Positions 42,705-42,873 of a stretch of DNA of 42,873 nt are shown here, piece by piece (position 1 is the stretch's first letter; each line of letters opens with the position of its first letter). Source of the stretch: CBDUXT01 sp965371245 (GTDB lineage Bacteria; Planctomycetota; Phycisphaerae; UBA1845). The position numbers and the translations under genes were made by a program. The stretch covers positions 1 to 42,873 of the forward strand of contig CBDUXT010000051.1 in the NCBI GenBank assembly GCA_965371245.1, in the 5' to 3' direction. The notes below the pieces were generated by a model, which did no database searches, had not been told where the DNA came from, and worked only from the letters and a program-made list of their open reading frames with translations.

Positions 42705-42873
42705 GTTCCGTTTGAGAAAAATCGAAAAAATCTCGCGGGACGGGCGGGTGGCCCGCCTCTTCGAAGGTTAGGGACTCGAATGGTCACCTGATTCGTGCGG
42801 GTGCCCCATCCTTCGCTCTTGGCGATCATCGGCGAAAGCTGAACCACGACGTCGAGCGTCGTCTGATCGTTCA
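42701..42873 (-). CDS. C-terminal end of an unidentified protein (cut by window edge)
   Basis: An open frame enters from the right edge and stops with TGA at 42701-42703. The part NDQTTLDVVVQLSPMIAKSE looks like ordered protein, whereas the last 25 residues (RRGGPPARPARFFRF) look like read-through of a hairpin repeat (gcgggtggcccgc). No family is recognised. Its end overlaps the promoter above by 3-4 nt. It could be a chance frame. Confidence 0.3.
   Translation of the reverse strand, partial: NDQTTLDVVVQLSPMIAKSEGWGTRTNQVTIRVPNLRRGGPPARPARFFRFFSNGT

Noticed and set aside
41370..42791. A 473-codon plus-strand open frame
   Set aside because: It is antisense to the TIGR01777-like epimerase and GbsR genes, shows no family pattern, and reflects high GC content.
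1..42873. CRISPR array, tRNA or rRNA genes
   Set aside because: No regularly spaced direct repeats were seen, and no clear tRNA or rRNA sequence was recognised by reading; a tRNAscan/Infernal run would be decisive.

Overview
The window is GC-rich, gene-dense bacterial chromosome that most likely comes from a planctomycete, perhaps near Phycisphaerae (inference). The evidence is a sulfatase carrying a dockerin-like EF-hand segment, a zinc-ribbon/HEAT membrane protein, an FHA-trypsin fusion, and several families of intergenic inverted repeats. Some of those repeats, if translated, would read PLPYGRGSE or TGWKPVP, strings that I recall from planctomycete annotations. I found no rRNA, tRNA, CRISPR array or prophage. 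The only mobile-element trace is a short transposase remnant near 33.1 kb.

Left part (1-13.4 kb): mostly housekeeping and single genes. They are a secreted thioredoxin-fold protein, an unusual HhH-GPD/4Fe-4S protein with an Ada-like Cys/His N-terminus, an Nramp transporter with no visible start codon, a secreted M20 amidohydrolase, MutS, a secreted M28 peptidase with PDZ domain, a hotdog thioesterase, ATP-dependent PEP carboxykinase and a stand-alone HPt protein. Repeats with hairpin potential lie between many of them.

Centre (13.9-30.2 kb): the main discovery is a bidirectional cluster that looks like an aryl-polyene / xanthomonadin-type pigment-lipid pathway. On the minus strand, in transcription order, it has ACP, FabZ-like dehydratase, LolA-like carrier, LpxL-like acyltransferase, a 797-residue ketosynthase fused to a second ketosynthase domain that lacks the active-site residues (KS-CLF fusion), a Hyg5/XanB2-type chorismatase, a flavin halogenase-like oxidoreductase, an AMP-forming acyl/aryl ligase, a LolA/LppX-like lipoprotein and an MMPL/RND exporter. 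Divergently it has an ABC-2 ATPase and permease and a GT2 glycosyltransferase fused to DUF2062. The proposed route (inference) is chorismate to a hydroxybenzoate, activation and loading on ACP, extension by KS-CLF and dehydratase, optional halogenation, transfer to a glycolipid, and export to the outer membrane. No ketoreductase or second dehydratase is present, so these would have to come from elsewhere in the genome.

Right part (30.3-42.9 kb): a DUF1579-like protein, a translationally coupled formyltransferase and PIG-L deacetylase, the sulfatase with its internal dockerin-like insertion, the FHA-serine protease, an NDUFA9-like SDR, a zinc-ribbon/HEAT protein, a small membrane protein, and a GbsR/MarR-type regulator adjoining a TIGR01777-like epimerase with a clear sigma70-type promoter. 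Start codons were moved from the longest open frame to sites with Shine-Dalgarno sequences or family-consistent N-termini where the sequence supports this.
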